Assembly (NCBI GenBank): GCA_032358165.1
Contig: JAALGY010000001.1
Span: 744,001-808,000, forward strand
DNA length: 64,000 nucleotides
Source of the DNA: Diplosphaera chodatii
Lineage: Eukaryota > Chlorophyta > Trebouxiophyceae > Prasiolales > Stichococcaceae
Direction of reading: 5' to 3'
Under the pieces are notes generated by a model. The model did not search any database. It was not told where the DNA came from and saw nothing but the letters and a program-made list of their open reading frames with translations. How positions within the stretch are numbered: the first letter of the stretch is position 1; the number at the start of each line of letters is the position of its first letter. The translations under genes were made by a program, and so were the position numbers. Shown here in pieces: positions 1 to 12,062 of the stretch.

Positions 1-1320
1 AAAAGCGGTCCGGCGTCACTGATGCCCTTGTTGACGATGATGATTTCTCGACCAGCATTGCGAAACATGGAGCGGATTGCCAGCACCTGCATGCGCAAAC
101 AGTGATAGCTACGACTTTGCACACCGTCTTCACGTACCATTCAATGCCTGGTCGTGAACTGCTACAGTGCATATGCCAGTGCAAGGGATGTGCTGCAGCA
201 TGACACACAGGCCCACCTGCAGTATGCAGACGCTGATGACGGCGCAGTTGATGGCTGCCATCCAATGCATCAGGTGCACCGCCTGCAGCTGGGCGCTCTG
301 CACACAAGACGGCAAGCTTTGCTGCTTACTATGAACGGGGTTGCAGCCAGTGCAAAACTTAGCACGTCCCAGTGGATGCAGGACCACCAAGTCACCCGTG
401 CACAGGGTTGCACCACTGTGTTCGGCCCCCGTCTCTCACCAGGAGCTGCGCTTCAGCAATGGCCTTCCGGTGCAGCACCTCCCACCGGGTGCCGCTCAGG
501 TACACGCCCACATCTGCCAGGGCCCGCTTGACGACGTCCACATGCTGATTTTGTGCAACGCTGGGCGCTGGCCCTGCAGCAAGGCATGCAATGCCCCGCA
601 TCGGGAGCCTGCTGCTGTGTCTGGAGAGTCGAACTTGGTGTGGGGCAGCAGATCGCATGTGGGACGCACCAGACCCCTGACTATGTTGTCACCAGCAGCA
701 TCAACCAATGATTTTGCAAGCATACCAACGGTTGTGGCATTGGGGCCTCCAGGCGCCGCCTGAATCTCCGGCATGGTAGTTTTGGGCGCCTCCAGGTGGG
801 TGCCCACCAATTGCCTGATAGAGACAATGCACATTGTGACACACCACTGATGTTTTCGCGGACGCACATCGCATTCTTGAGTGGTGCCAACTCCACTATA
901 GGTCACGAACATGCAGACAACAGCCGTGGAGCAGGTCCATCGGATTGGTGCGCAAGGGATGCCCACAGGTGGTTGACGTTGAAGTGGGTGATCTGCACCA
1001 GGAGCGTCCTGTACCACTTGCCTGGCAACAGTCAGGCACAGTTGCCAGGGTCCCTGCATGTCCAGAATCAACAAACCGTCACTGGATTGCTCTGCCAGTT
1101 CCAACAGTTGGGTCGTCGAGTGTTCACAGCTATGGGGCTCCTAGTCAGTTTGTGTGCAGGGGGTGAACGTGGGGGCACACGGCGGCCGCGTGAGGTGATG
1201 CTGCGCTCGTCCTCGTTCGTGTGGTATGCGGTCACGAGCGGCACCCCAGCCGGGCTCTTGATCGTGAGGTCCACTGCCGCTGCTCCGACCTGCTCCCGCT
1301 CTGGTGTGTACACCTGGCAT
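1..1320 (-). CDS. Unrecognised split gene, 3' part cut by window edge
   Basis: Several minus-strand stretches read like coding exons with proper splice borders, but I do not recognise the family. From upstream to downstream: an exon at about 1185-1316 beginning VYTPEREQVGAAAVDLTIKS after a CCAG acceptor; a stretch at about 930-1030 reading KWYRTLLVQITHFNVNHLW; one at about 730-770 reading AAPGGPNATTV; one at about 440-586 containing DVVKRALADVGVYLSGTRW and ending at a GTGAGA donor; and one from about 83 to the window edge reading VLAIRSMFRNAGREIIIVNK. The reading frame between these pieces was not fully resolved, and the 930-1100 region is open in two frames. The gene runs off the left edge, so its C terminus is missing. 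Strand is fairly certain; product unknown. Confidence 0.4.
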
Positions 1321-4300
1321 ATACAGAGATGGCATGCTTTCAACATCAAGAGCGTGAGATCAGCGACAGTGATGCCGGCGAGCACAAGATGTTACCAGGT
1401 TCATAAGCCTGATGACAGAGGTGCGGCACAGGGTGAAGCAGGAGACTGGGCCTCACTAAGACGCCGCTTTCCAGCTGGACCTCCATCTCAGCGCTTGTCA
1501 CATTGAGCGTCGGCAGGCCGCCTGATGCGGCAACAGACTGTAAGATGACATTCCACTGATGTTTGGGTACCCATGCGCCAATGCACTCCTCCCTGCACAG
1601 CCAGCGTATATGTTAAACGCCTCACAGGGTAGCGTCTGCCCATGCAAGTCAAGGACTGTTATCAACGTACACTTCACAAGGACAACAAGAACTTGCTGCG
1701 CAAGCCTCCTGTCATATTTCGTCATCTGCCGCATCATTCTTGCAGCAATGCGGGCATACCTGCACTATGGGTCAGCTTACCTCCCGTAATCAAGGTACCA
1801 ATGTACAGCTGCAGTCGGGTACGCTGACAGCAGCAGGAACAATCCTGCCGCCAGACGCCGTGCTGCACTACTGCAGAGGGGCATGCTGCTTGTGAGGTCC
1901 TCTGGGCCTTTCGATTTGCTTACTGTGTCAAATAACTGGCTCCGTCAGCCTCCTCGAGTAACCCCGCCAAGTCAACCGTCGATTGCCAGCTGCAAAGATC
2001 GCCAGTGCACAACACATGCAGCAACAGCTCAACAGATCACTCGACCATCGCCTACTCTCTGATCACGAGCTCAATCAACTCAGTGTCTCCTCTACCCCGT
2101 CTGCCACCAGTCCGACTCTTGTGACATGCAAGAGATGCTGGACAACCTTTGCACATGACAAGCACCGCCCAGAATTTGTCAGACGGTGGCCGATGCAATC
2201 GAGGCAAGGCACGTGCACCCCAGGGCGGCTCCACACAACCCCTGCACCGTGCACATCGACAAACCAAATCAGCGAGCGCACTTATAGCTCCGTCAGCATG
2301 CTCATGATGACGCATACCTGCTCGGATGAGGTCCGCTGGTGACCCACCACACACCAGCACTTGAAGTGCCGATTAAACCGCCAGTCTCAGTCTATCTTCT
2401 GCGTTGCTCGCGCACGGTGCGGATCAGATGCGCATGCTCTCTGAGCTCAGCAAATGTCTGTAGACAGCAATCGCTTTCTGCATGCATGTTGAGGACTGTC
2501 ACGTAGGCACATATCCAACTCCTGCTCGTCTGCAGGGCTGAGCAGCGCAGTGTTCACAGCAGTAATAACCATCAGCAGCAGTCGTCTTGACGATGTCTTT
2601 CTGGCAGGCCGACTGCAGCAAGCTGCAGACAACCAGCATGCAGCATGATGGCGACAGCATGCAGCCAGACGCCAGCCTCTGGTCAGCACACATCCAGAGC
2701 TGCGCTGCCAACTGCATGCATGAGGAAGTCAGCACGGCAGTTGAAGGGCACATGTGCTGCAACATGCAGCAGCAGAGCTTCGGCGGCACATTGTCACTGG
2801 ACGAAGCTAACGAGCAGTCTGCGGGCTGCTCTGTGCTGCAGCCAGTTCGATTCTATGCAGAAGACCTGTTGCCGCAGCTCTCGCAGCTTGGCTCCTACCA
2901 GGCAGTGAACAGCTGCCAACAGCTGTCAGTGCCATGCAGCTATGATGGCAGCATGCATGCTTTCCAGCAGCAGGTGCATGCGAATGATTGCATGCATGCA
3001 TGCATGCATGCATGTCCACACCTTGTATGAGTGTCAAACTCCTTACCGGCATTGCAGCTTGTTGCACGCTGGCTATTCAGCCAAGCCTTTTGTCATGTGA
3101 CAGCGGCGTTGCATGACCTGTTCAACAAGAACTCACTGTTGCAGCCCATCTTACGTAGGCTCGACTGCCAGCAGTGACGCCCCCCGCCTCACCAGCATGC
3201 TCAGAGGAGACAGTGGGCTTCGAGCCACGTCACAGCGCCACTGCAGCCATGTCCCTTGCTCAAGCCACAGCCGCTTCTGAAGACCCAACAGATGTCACCA
3301 GCCATTGGCGTGCCACCAAAAGACGCAGGTACTCAACCCGTGCTGCTCATCTCCTTGATGTACCATGCCTTCGTCACGCAGTGGATTGGCATGTGCAAAA
3401 GCTGTGGCACGCTGCATCATGCCATACATCAGGTATGCACGTTGCCAATAAGCATTCCTTCAGTCTTTAAACAAGGCTCAAATGCTGCATGCTCTTTGGC
3501 CAGGCTAGCAGGTGTAAGCGCTGCCGACTTGCAGCCAGCGGCGCAGCGCAGCCTGGACTTGGCGGATGATGCGGAGTCCAACATGCCGCCGCCGCCGCCG
3601 CTACCATCATGGCAAAGCAGCCTGAAGCACGTGCACCTCATGAGCTGTCCTGGCCAGCATGAGGTGTGGTACTGCTATTTCTTGCCAGGTGCATGCCGGC
3701 TCATATGGCTGCCATTAGCACATCAGATCGGCAACAGTTGTGACTCGGCTCGTTCGCATTCGTTGGCAGGAGCCCACATCCCCACTGCTGATCTACAGCG
3801 ACTTCTTTCACCCGCTGCCACACCCACTGGATATCGAGGAGTAATGGTGATGTGCAATGGCACCGTGGCACAAGGCAAATGAGATGTGATGACAGAAGCG
3901 GCGGCAGGTACAACACTTTTCACTGAGCATTTCAGCTATCTGTGGTGTGCACTGCGACATGCGGGAGGCCATGCAGATGGCACTTTGTCGTGAGCATTAC
4001 ATGGTAGGTTGTGGGATTGATCGCCTGTCACTGTGATGATCACGAAACAATGCTTGAGCTGTAAGACCATGTGCATGCATCTTGTATTCCTATGCTATGC
4101 TCACTTACCACGATTGGTTGAATGCCAAGCAAACTAAACAGAGACGATTTCAACCACGCGCTTTGACATATCATCGTATCACCACGCCCTGCGCTGTGGT
4201 CAATGCTTGTGGGATGACACCGTGAATTATATCTTAGCCCTGGCATCACCGCCCCACAATGCTACGCATTGCACCAGGAGTATGAACCTACAGCCAGGAA

Positions 4301-4400
4301 GTACAAGCCGGTGATGCGTCTCCACAGCAGAGGGTTCAGAGGAGAGCTAAGCAATAATGAAGCTGCCTTGCAACAGCAGATGCCAGCTGCTGTCCTAGTT
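1321..4400. other. Stretch without a resolved gene
   Basis: No recognisable gene was built here. Open frames exist on the plus strand at 2587-3030 (147 codons, rich in His, Met, Cys and Gln because of CATGCA-type repeats) and in two pieces between 3174 and 3882. One of these reads a proline tract encoded by GCC repeats near 3583-3602, preceded by an acidic VSAADLQPAAQRSLDLADD stretch. A minus-strand open frame covers 1498-1737, which may belong to the gene on the left. Base composition is less biased than in the neighbouring genes and stop codons are frequent. It may hold the 3' part of the coiled-coil gene to the right or a separate, poorly conserved gene. Confidence 0.3.
2988..3014. repeat. 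TGCA/ATGC microsatellite
   Basis: About six to seven tandem TGCA units lie in a wider region already rich in GCATGC and CAGCA words. It is palindromic by composition, so it can fold on itself. It falls inside the weak plus-strand open frame at 2587-3030 and explains that frame's repeated CMHACMHA residues, which argues against that frame being a real protein. Confidence 0.8.
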
Positions 4401-4409
4401 GCAACTAGT

Positions 4410-7400
4410 GTCAATCTATGCTTCTGGAATCCGAGGGGGTCCAGCTTGCACCTGGTCAGAGTGAAAGCCAGTCTGCTTGTGGGAGGCCTCAGTGCCACGG
4501 TATGCACTGATGCTGGCATCCTTCTCGGCGGCCTGCGGCGCGCCCACCTCCATCAGCAGCCGCGCATTCGAGGTCAGCCACGATGACACCTCGACGACCT
4601 GCACGAGGAAGGGGTCTTGAGCTATGCCTGCCAGCTGATAAGCAAGATAGTAAGGCAAGCAGCTAACTGCTCATCGCGAGGTTGACCCTCTGACCGGCAT
4701 ATAGGTTGCACGCTTGAGGCAGTTTGTCCCTGCACCTGTGCCTGTGTGGCGCGCAGCTGACTTTGCAGCTCGACCACCTGCGCTTCCAGCTGCCGCGCCT
4801 GAGTTGGTGCAGGGTCGCCCTCGCCATGTGCCCCGTTGTTGGCCTGTCGCACAATAGGCGCTTTGTAACGGCCAGATTGTCGTCCTGCACAGCCTGAAGC
4901 CCAGGGTACCTCATTCATTCATAGTTATGGACCACCACACGCCTATGTTTACCTGTTCGGCCAGCGCATCGGTAGCATGGCGGTCAGCAAACAGCCTTCG
5001 CCTGCACAGGCGAGTACATGGTGAACACTGGTGTCAGTGGATTTGGCAACTCTGTAGAATGCTGCAACTAAGGGGACCAGCTGCTGCTGCTGGAACGGAC
5101 AGACAGAGTGACGATTGCCAACCGTGGGGTTCCATTGTCAGCAGATGCCCGCGAGGACTTCGCAGCCGCTGCCTCCTGCTGCAGAAGCGCATTTGTTGCC
5201 TCTGCATCAGCCAATTGCTGCTCGAGGCGCGCCACCTCCTGCTGCTGCCCAGCAATTGACGCTGCTGCTGCTGCCTTTGCTGCGGGTGAGTCTGAACTCC
5301 TGTGTGCTGAGCGCTCCTGGTCGATCTGCGGGCAAACAGGCGCATGTTGCTGCCGTATGGCGTGAAGATGTGCGTCCGCTACGACCCATGTAGGCGGCCC
5401 TGATGCTGTACACATAGGCGCAACGAGGCAGACACAGAGATGAGTGCAGAAGGTCCCAACAAGTTGACAACCATGTACAACAGCACCACGTGTATGCCTG
5501 GAGGTACCTTGGCCTGCAGTGCGGCCTGATTGCTCTGCGCCTCAACCAGCTGGTTTTGCAGCTCTTGCATCTGCTGGCTTGCTGACGCTGCGGCGGCCTG
5601 CAAAGGAGACATCACATGAGGGCTTCAGCATCAACCCACCATGAGTGGTTCAGGCGCAAAGCCCATCGCCGGCAAGCCTGCCTTCACACCTTTGCAGTGT
5701 CAAGTTGAGCAGATGAGTGCTGTGTCATTCCTGATAATGCAACGACGCCAATTTCATTTACGTTGTACCTGAGCGGCGCGCTGCAGGGCTTCGATCTCGT
5801 TCTGCAGGCCGTGTGCTTTGCGCTCCGCTGTGCCCATGTCCTGCTGCGCTGCATGCACCTCAGTGTGCAGAGCGTCAATCTCCTGCAGGTGACATTGGTG
5901 TGCAGAGTACGTACTCATACATGCCTGGACGTCATCTGGTGATTTACTCTCACAAGTTAGGCAGCCACAAAACGGATATTCATGATATTCATCCGCCACC
6001 TGCTGAAGCACAGCTGAATGGGCGGCATCCTCCTGCGCAGCAGCTGCAGCGACTGCTGCGATGGGTGGAAGCCCTGCATCCTCGCGCTGAGTGCTGCATT
6101 GAGGGTCAATGGCACAGCTGGATACTGGGTAGCTCGTCACCCAGCACAGACGCAGGTACACAGACGTCGGTGAGCGCACTTTACCTAACATGTGGCAACG
6201 ACAATTGAATGCAGGTGCAGACCCGACGACCGACTTGACAAGGTGCAGCCTGCATACGTTTGCAGGCCATGCACCTTTTCATGGCAGGGGCTGCCGCCTG
6301 CTGCGCTGCCTGTTCGCCCATCACCTCCGTGAGGCGCCCCATGATGTCGTCCCATCTGTCCTCTGCATACCTGCAGGACAGGATCAGCCGTTAGTGCGAG
6401 AATGCAACACCTGGCACCGCACTGCAGCTGCATATGCTGCCTGAAATCACTGCTCAACGGCATTCAGTGCTGTGCTGAGCCAGCTGCGAATGCCACCTGC
6501 AGGACTCCTGAGCCTGCATCAGCTGCTGCTCCAGCTGCGCGACACGATGATCGACAGCCGCGCGGCCGAGCGGCTTCTTTGCTGCAAACTCCGCTGCGGA
6601 CTGCACAGCTGCCACCCGCTCGTCTGCTGCCTTCGCGCGCCCCCGCAGGCTCTGCAGCAGGCATCAGACGCGCTGACAGTACCATCGTACAATGGTCGTA
6701 CCAACCTGGCTGCTTTCAAGCACAGCAGTTGTGCAGACAGCAGCATTTCTAGCTTTGCTCACCTCAAGCTCGAGCTGCATCTGCTCGGTGCTTGTGCCAT
6801 TGGGAACAGCGCCACCGTCACAAGGGTCTGCTGCTGCTGCTGCGGCTGCTGCTGCTGCAAATGCCGCTTTGGTTTGGAACATGTGGCCAGCTGATTCTGA
6901 CTGGGCTGCTGCAAGCTCCTGCACACATCACGATGTCAGTACTGCAGATCGGACTACAGCACAGCACATTAAAGTGGCAGAGTCAACAAGTCCCTGGAAG
7001 CATGTCATGGCTGGGCATACTTAAGGGCCATAGCGCAACTGATGGTTACCTGCTGCAGCTCCTCGACCAGCTGCTGCGACTCCTTCACCTTCTGTTCTGC
7101 CTGCTGCCTGCCTGCAGGATCCCAGCAGTTGCCATATCAGTTTGCGCCACGGTCATGCTCAGGAACATTGGCACCAGATCCGATGCAGCAATGTCCTTGC
7201 CACTTGACACGGCGCTGACAGTTTCGCACTGGTCTCCTCGCGCTCTGTTTGCTGCGTCTGCGCAGCGAGCGCCTGCTCCAGGGCATTGCCCTGCTCCCGT
7301 AGCACCACCAGCTGCTCCTCTGCCGCCACCCTGCCCTTGGCCGTCTGTCAGGTTTGGCAGTGTGACACGTTGCACATACAGCAGCAAACACAGGTAGCCC

Positions 7401-8189
7401 CCTCAAACTTTGGATGCAGCAAACCACCAACATGCTTCCTGGCTGGAGGCTGCCACTTTGGCCATCTGATCCCGCACGCACCTGTGTGACTTCGGTGACC
7501 AGCCGGCGCACGGCTGCCTCCAGTGACAGGCCGCGCTGCGCAGGCCCCAGCGCCCCGGTCACTGCTGCCAGTTGAGAGCGCAAGGACGCGAGCTCGGAGT
7601 CCGGACTCTGCACAGTCGAACCATGCTGGTCTAGAGACCCTCGACATGTGTGGCCAACTGCTGTACAGCAAGGTAGTTGCATCATCTTGGTGTCGCCAAC
7701 CGAGTCCTTCGGCTTCGGTATGGGTAGCGTTTCGTGAGGCACCTGCGGGCGCTGCTGTGTCCCTGTGGGCGAAGCTGGCGCTCCTGGAGTGTTTGGGCGT
7801 GACCGCTGTGGGGAGCTGCTAGCCCCGCCTGGCACCGGGATGCGTGACTGCTGCTGTGGTTGTGGCGCTCCTGCGCTCTCGCTCCGCTGTGCTGACACCG
7901 GCCGCTGCTGTGTGCTGGTTGGCGTGGCAAATGTGCTGCTGCTGGCAGCACTCGAGGTGCTATTGCGGGCGATGGCCAGCTGCGGAGGCCCAGCAGCATG
8001 AGGAGGGCTGTCGTATGCTGCCGGCCACGGCACCGGCGGTTTGCCTGTCCTGCCGCTGGCCACAGGCCCCCTGGCTGCTGGGAGCAGCTGCACCGCTGGC
8101 GGTGGCGTGCTTGCTGGAGAGTCGCCGTTGTCGGATCGAGACTTCCGACCAAAGCCGCTGAGAGCTTTCGTAAGCGACCTTCTTGCCAT
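4410..8189 (-). CDS. Long coiled-coil protein, function unknown
   Basis: The start at 8189 opens a basic head (MARRSLTKALSGFGRKSRSD) followed by about 150 residues of Ser/Pro/Gln-rich sequence. From about 7610 downward at least a dozen exons with clean borders encode heptad-rich helices, for example SPDSELASLRSQLAAVTGAL, TAKGRVAAEEQLVVLREQGN, QQAEQKVKESQQLVEELQQ, QMQELQNQLVEAQSNQAALQ and ARQLEAQVVELQSQLRATQA. An exon near 6245-6380 carries DIMGRLTEVMGEQAAQQAAA, and one near 6760-6910 has an alanine run encoded by GCA repeats. The last exon I can support (about 4460-4610) reads VVEVSSWLTSNARLLMEVGA; the true 3' end may lie lower. No motor, kinase or other enzymatic domain was seen. A structural, cytoskeletal or Golgin-like role is possible but is inference. 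Its start faces the TrpRS gene across about 510 bp. Confidence 0.6.
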
Positions 8190-8700
8190 GGCTCTAGGCT
8201 CGCTGAGCGGCCATCATGTATTGCGCCTTGACCCCTGTCCCGCTCTAGAATGGCAGCACATCCTGACCGACTAAGCAAGCTGGATGACACTGCTGGAATT
8301 TGATGTGCAGTTTGCGCCCGGCGTGCTCGTCGGATCACGGTCAAACCTGCGCATGTGGCCTGTAGCGCATTCGGATGCCCCGCTGGTGTGGTCAATCCGC
8401 AGTGTGTCGACTGTTGTCGCTTATGCTGCGGCGAACCTCTGTATGTTCGTTGAAGTTTGCTGATGTACCGACGTGTGTCCAATGCTGCCTTAACCGTCCA
8501 CCAGGTCGCAGCGTGCTGCCTTGTGTCGTTCCGGTGTCCAAGGATCTCATGACGACCGCCAGCCTGGAAACCCTGGCTGGCTGTGCAGGCAAGGCAGCAG
8601 CTGTGTTACAGAAGCTTTGCTCTTGATGTTATAACTTGAATGTGCACTCTGGTGCACTAGAGAGACAGGTGTGGCACCAACCAGTCGCTGCCAATTTCGC
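8190..8700. promoter_or_regulatory. Divergent intergenic region, coiled-coil gene / TrpRS
   Basis: About 510 bp separate the start codons of two divergently transcribed genes, so both promoters must lie here or in the 5' untranslated parts. I see no clear TATA box or other named element. Confidence 0.45.
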
Positions 8701-11566
8701 ATGGCCGTGGACGAGGTACCTGCAAATGGCATCGCTGGCGAGGAGCAGGTGGGCATGCCGGTCTAGCTGCTTGACAGCCGCCGCTGTCGACTCTGCGTGC
8801 AGCAACAGCTGTCAGAAGTCTATATCTTGATCTCACAGCGGGCATGCATCCTTCCTGCGCCGATCGTGCTTGCAGAGGCGTGTGCAGTGCGGCAGGAGCT
8901 GTGCGGTGATCATGTGCCAGGATGCTGTAGTGATGTTGCAGGTGGTGACGCCGTGGGATGTTGCTGGCGGCTCCGACGGCAAGATCGACTACAACAAGTT
9001 GATCACAAATGTGGGCGCTCTGCCCATGCGCATGTTAGAGTGAGCGTTGGTTGACCGACAGTGTGCATGACATGTGAACGGCAGTATGGAAACATCTGCT
9101 TTCGTACCCTGCAGTTCGGTGTCTCTCCAATAGACGCCGCGCTTATTGCGAGGTGAGTCTGGGCAGTATGCACCTCACACTGGAGCGGTGCAGCCATGTA
9201 CAACCTGCCCAGCGCCTGCATGGCAGTCATGACCAGTGTACCGGACTGCGATTGTCATCAGGACAGTCCTCAAAACGCTGATGCTTGTTTGCTGCAGGGT
9301 AGAGAAGGTCACGGGTGTCAAGGCGCACCCTTTCCTGCGGCGCGGCATATTCTTTGCACACCGTGAGCTTGAGGAGATTCTGACAGCACATGAGAAAGGG
9401 CAGCCGTTCTATCTGTACACAGGCAGGGTGAGCTCGACCTCTTTGACCGGTTCAGCTCCTGTGCTGCCATTGGAGTTGAACGACGCTGTAGGGATGTCAC
9501 TAAACTCTCAACCTTGATCTACTTCTGACAGGGTCGCACATCAGATCATGTGTCGACAATGCACTGCAGGGTCCATCTTCAGAGGCGCTCCACCTTGGGC
9601 ACCTGGTGCCCTTCGTCTTCACAAAGTGGCTACAGGATGCCTTCAAGGCGCCGCTCGTCATTCAGCTCACAGATGACGAGAAGACTCTGTGGAGGTGGGC
9701 CTGGGAGCATACTCTCATTGTGTTATGGGCGCACAAGCCAAGAGGTGCTGCCCTCCCAATTTCAAACATGTATCTCTGCTTGCCACAGAGGCAGATCATG
9801 ATTGCCATGCTGCGTGGCTGGCTGTGTATCAGACCTCTCGTCTGCCAGGCACATCCAGAAGCGCAAAGCGTGTCCAGAAGCACATCATATGCAATCCGCA
9901 GCATTGTCTGTTATCACTCCATCAGGAACCTAGACATCAGCGAGGCACGGCGGCTGGCACGGGAGAACGCCAAGGACATCATCGCATGCGGCTTTGATGT
10001 GGAGCGCACATTCATTTTCAGCGATTTCGACTATGTAGGCGGAGAGTTTTACCGCAACATCGTGTCGACACAGCGGTGAGATGCCCAACAGGACTGTACA
10101 TCATGTAGCCGGACAGGCCAAATGAGGCACATGCAACAGGGTGGAGGCCAGTATGCTTTCTGGTATTTGATGTCAGACCTGCCCTTGGTACTGTGCACGG
10201 CAGGGCAGACGTTTTCAAGGCATACTGTCACTGCACAGGTGCACCACAATGAACCAGGTAAGAGGGATCTTCGGACTTGGGCCCGAGGACAACATAGGCA
10301 AGATCTCCTTCCCAGCAATCCAGGTAAAGGCGCAACCCGATGCGCTGTGCATAGCCGTCCAGCATGCCACCTGCAGACATAAGACACCCTTGCGCAAGGT
10401 CATCCTCCCTGATGTTGTGGCAACCGCAGCAGTGCACATCACAGTGGCATCTGCTGTGCCTGCAGGCAGCCCCCAGCTTCCCAACCAGCTTTCCACACAT
10501 GTTCGGCACGCGGCGGGACATCCGGTGCCTCATACCATGCGCCATCGACCAGGACCCCTACTTCCGTATGACCAGGTCCCAATGACTGTGACTGTGAACA
10601 GTGTGCAGTGGGCTGCGCTGAGCACATCTGCCTGACTCTGTGCAAGCCTACTCCCGCTGCTGAAGCTGTGCATTGTCCCCTGCTGCGCAGGGATGTAGCG
10701 CCGCGGATAGGGTTTCTGAAGCCAGCGCTCATAGAGTCCAGGTTCTTCCCAGCGCTTCAGGTACATTAGTACATCACTGTGGCATTGTGAGGATTACTGT
10801 GCCTGCAGCAGGCTCGTCGAGTGAAGGCTTACAGGCTAGGTTGAGCTGAACAGCTGCAAGCTTCGGCCGGCGTTGTCATCCGAACACTGCACGACTGTAT
10901 ATGATTGCAGGGCGACACAGGCAAAATGTCAGCGAGCGTGCCAACCTCCAGCATCTTTGTCAGCGACAGCGTGAAGGAGATCACAACAAAAGTAAACAAA
11001 TATGCTTTCAGCGGTGGGGGTCAGACAAAGGAGGAGCACCAAGCCAAAGGTGATGGTTGCCCGCATCATGTGCACCTGACACTCCTTAATATGTGCGGGA
11101 GCGCTGTGGAAGGTTGCCTTGCATCATTGCTGCATGCGCAAATGCTCAGTCGGGCAACTGATCCGCAATTGGTTCAGGTGCCAACTTGGACGTGGACGTC
11201 CCTTGGAAGTACCTCAACTTCTTCCTGGACGATGACGACAAGCTGCAGACCATCGGACGGGAGTATGGATCTGGGCGCATGTTTACAGGAGACGTGAAGA
11301 AGGAGCTCATACAGGTGGGTGTCATGTGCTGAGGGCCGCCGATACACTTCTGACATCTATTGTTACCCTGGACAACCGCTATGCAGGGCTACGGTGACCA
11401 TTGCTGGTGGAGCAGGCAGGCGCCTTTCTGTCACATCAGTTGTGCTCACTGCTCGCAGGTCGTGGCTGACATTGTACAGCGGCACCAGGCAGCACGGGCG
11501 AGGGTGACGGACGAGGTCGTGGATGCATTCATGGCAGTCCGGCCCATGCCGCACCTGTTCGGCTGA
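8701..11566 (+). CDS. WARS1: Tryptophanyl-tRNA synthetase, cytosolic type
   Basis: Charges tRNA-Trp with tryptophan in cytosolic translation. Twelve exons close perfectly in frame to 402 residues: 8701-8748, 8942-9010, 9115-9152, 9298-9427, 9570-9694, 9926-10075, 10239-10323, 10466-10575, 10691-10760, 10911-11049, 11178-11314 and 11459-11566. Class I synthetase marks are present: [20 protein letters not shown] near the start, the HIGH-type motif as HLGHL after YTGRGPSSEAL, the tryptophan-pocket region [20 protein letters not shown], and KMSAS in place of KMSKS, which is usual for the eukaryotic cytosolic enzyme. The first exon adds only 16 residues ([16 protein letters not shown]), so the WHEP domain of the human enzyme is absent. 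No targeting peptide is visible. The C terminus ends PMPHLFG. Confidence 0.96.
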
Positions 11567-12062
11567 ACGCCTCAGACTCAGCGGCAGTGCCAGTGAGACT
11601 TGTACCCCACCCTTAGCCACGCATGACGTTGCACCACATTTGCAGCACTCTGCAGCCTCAGTCTAGTGTAGAAAGCACCTCCTGAAACTGACATCTGCTA
11701 CTCATTATACACAACCGTTGTCAAACCAACCAGTTGGCCAGCACAGCAGCACTGATCTGGAGCGGGCACCCTGTAGTACCATGCTGATCAGGAGACCATG
11801 AGCACAGCCATGCACATGCCGTTTGCATGGATGCAGCACCCGTGTATGTCCGAAATACTGCAGCTACGCGCTTTTGCGCAGGACTCGCTGCAGCGTGATA
11901 CTTGCGATCCGCGAGTCCGAGCACCTGACGTACCTGGCTGGCAGCACGACACATGCTACAGGATGATGTCGCCTGCCTGATACTTCCCCTGTCGTTCGGT
12001 TTCATCATCATCAGCAGATGAGGGAGTGCATCCTTGGCGCAGGCACAGCGTTGTCACCAGTC
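11567..12062. other. Intergenic, TrpRS to LeuRS
   Basis: About 500 bp between two genes on the same strand. It should hold the TrpRS 3' untranslated region and the LeuRS promoter. An in-frame ATG at 12018 could extend LeuRS by 15 residues. I see no other gene or named element. Confidence 0.5.

Noticed and set aside
2587..3030. 147-codon plus-strand frame as a real protein
   Set aside because: Its composition (CMHACMHA) is explained by a TGCA microsatellite, and no motif or splice context supports it.
7137..8189. Reading the whole 350-codon frame as one exon of the coiled-coil gene
   Set aside because: The frame continues through apparent introns: coiled-coil sequence resumes after acceptors near 7610 and 7345 in other phases, and the tail of the long frame has no heptads.
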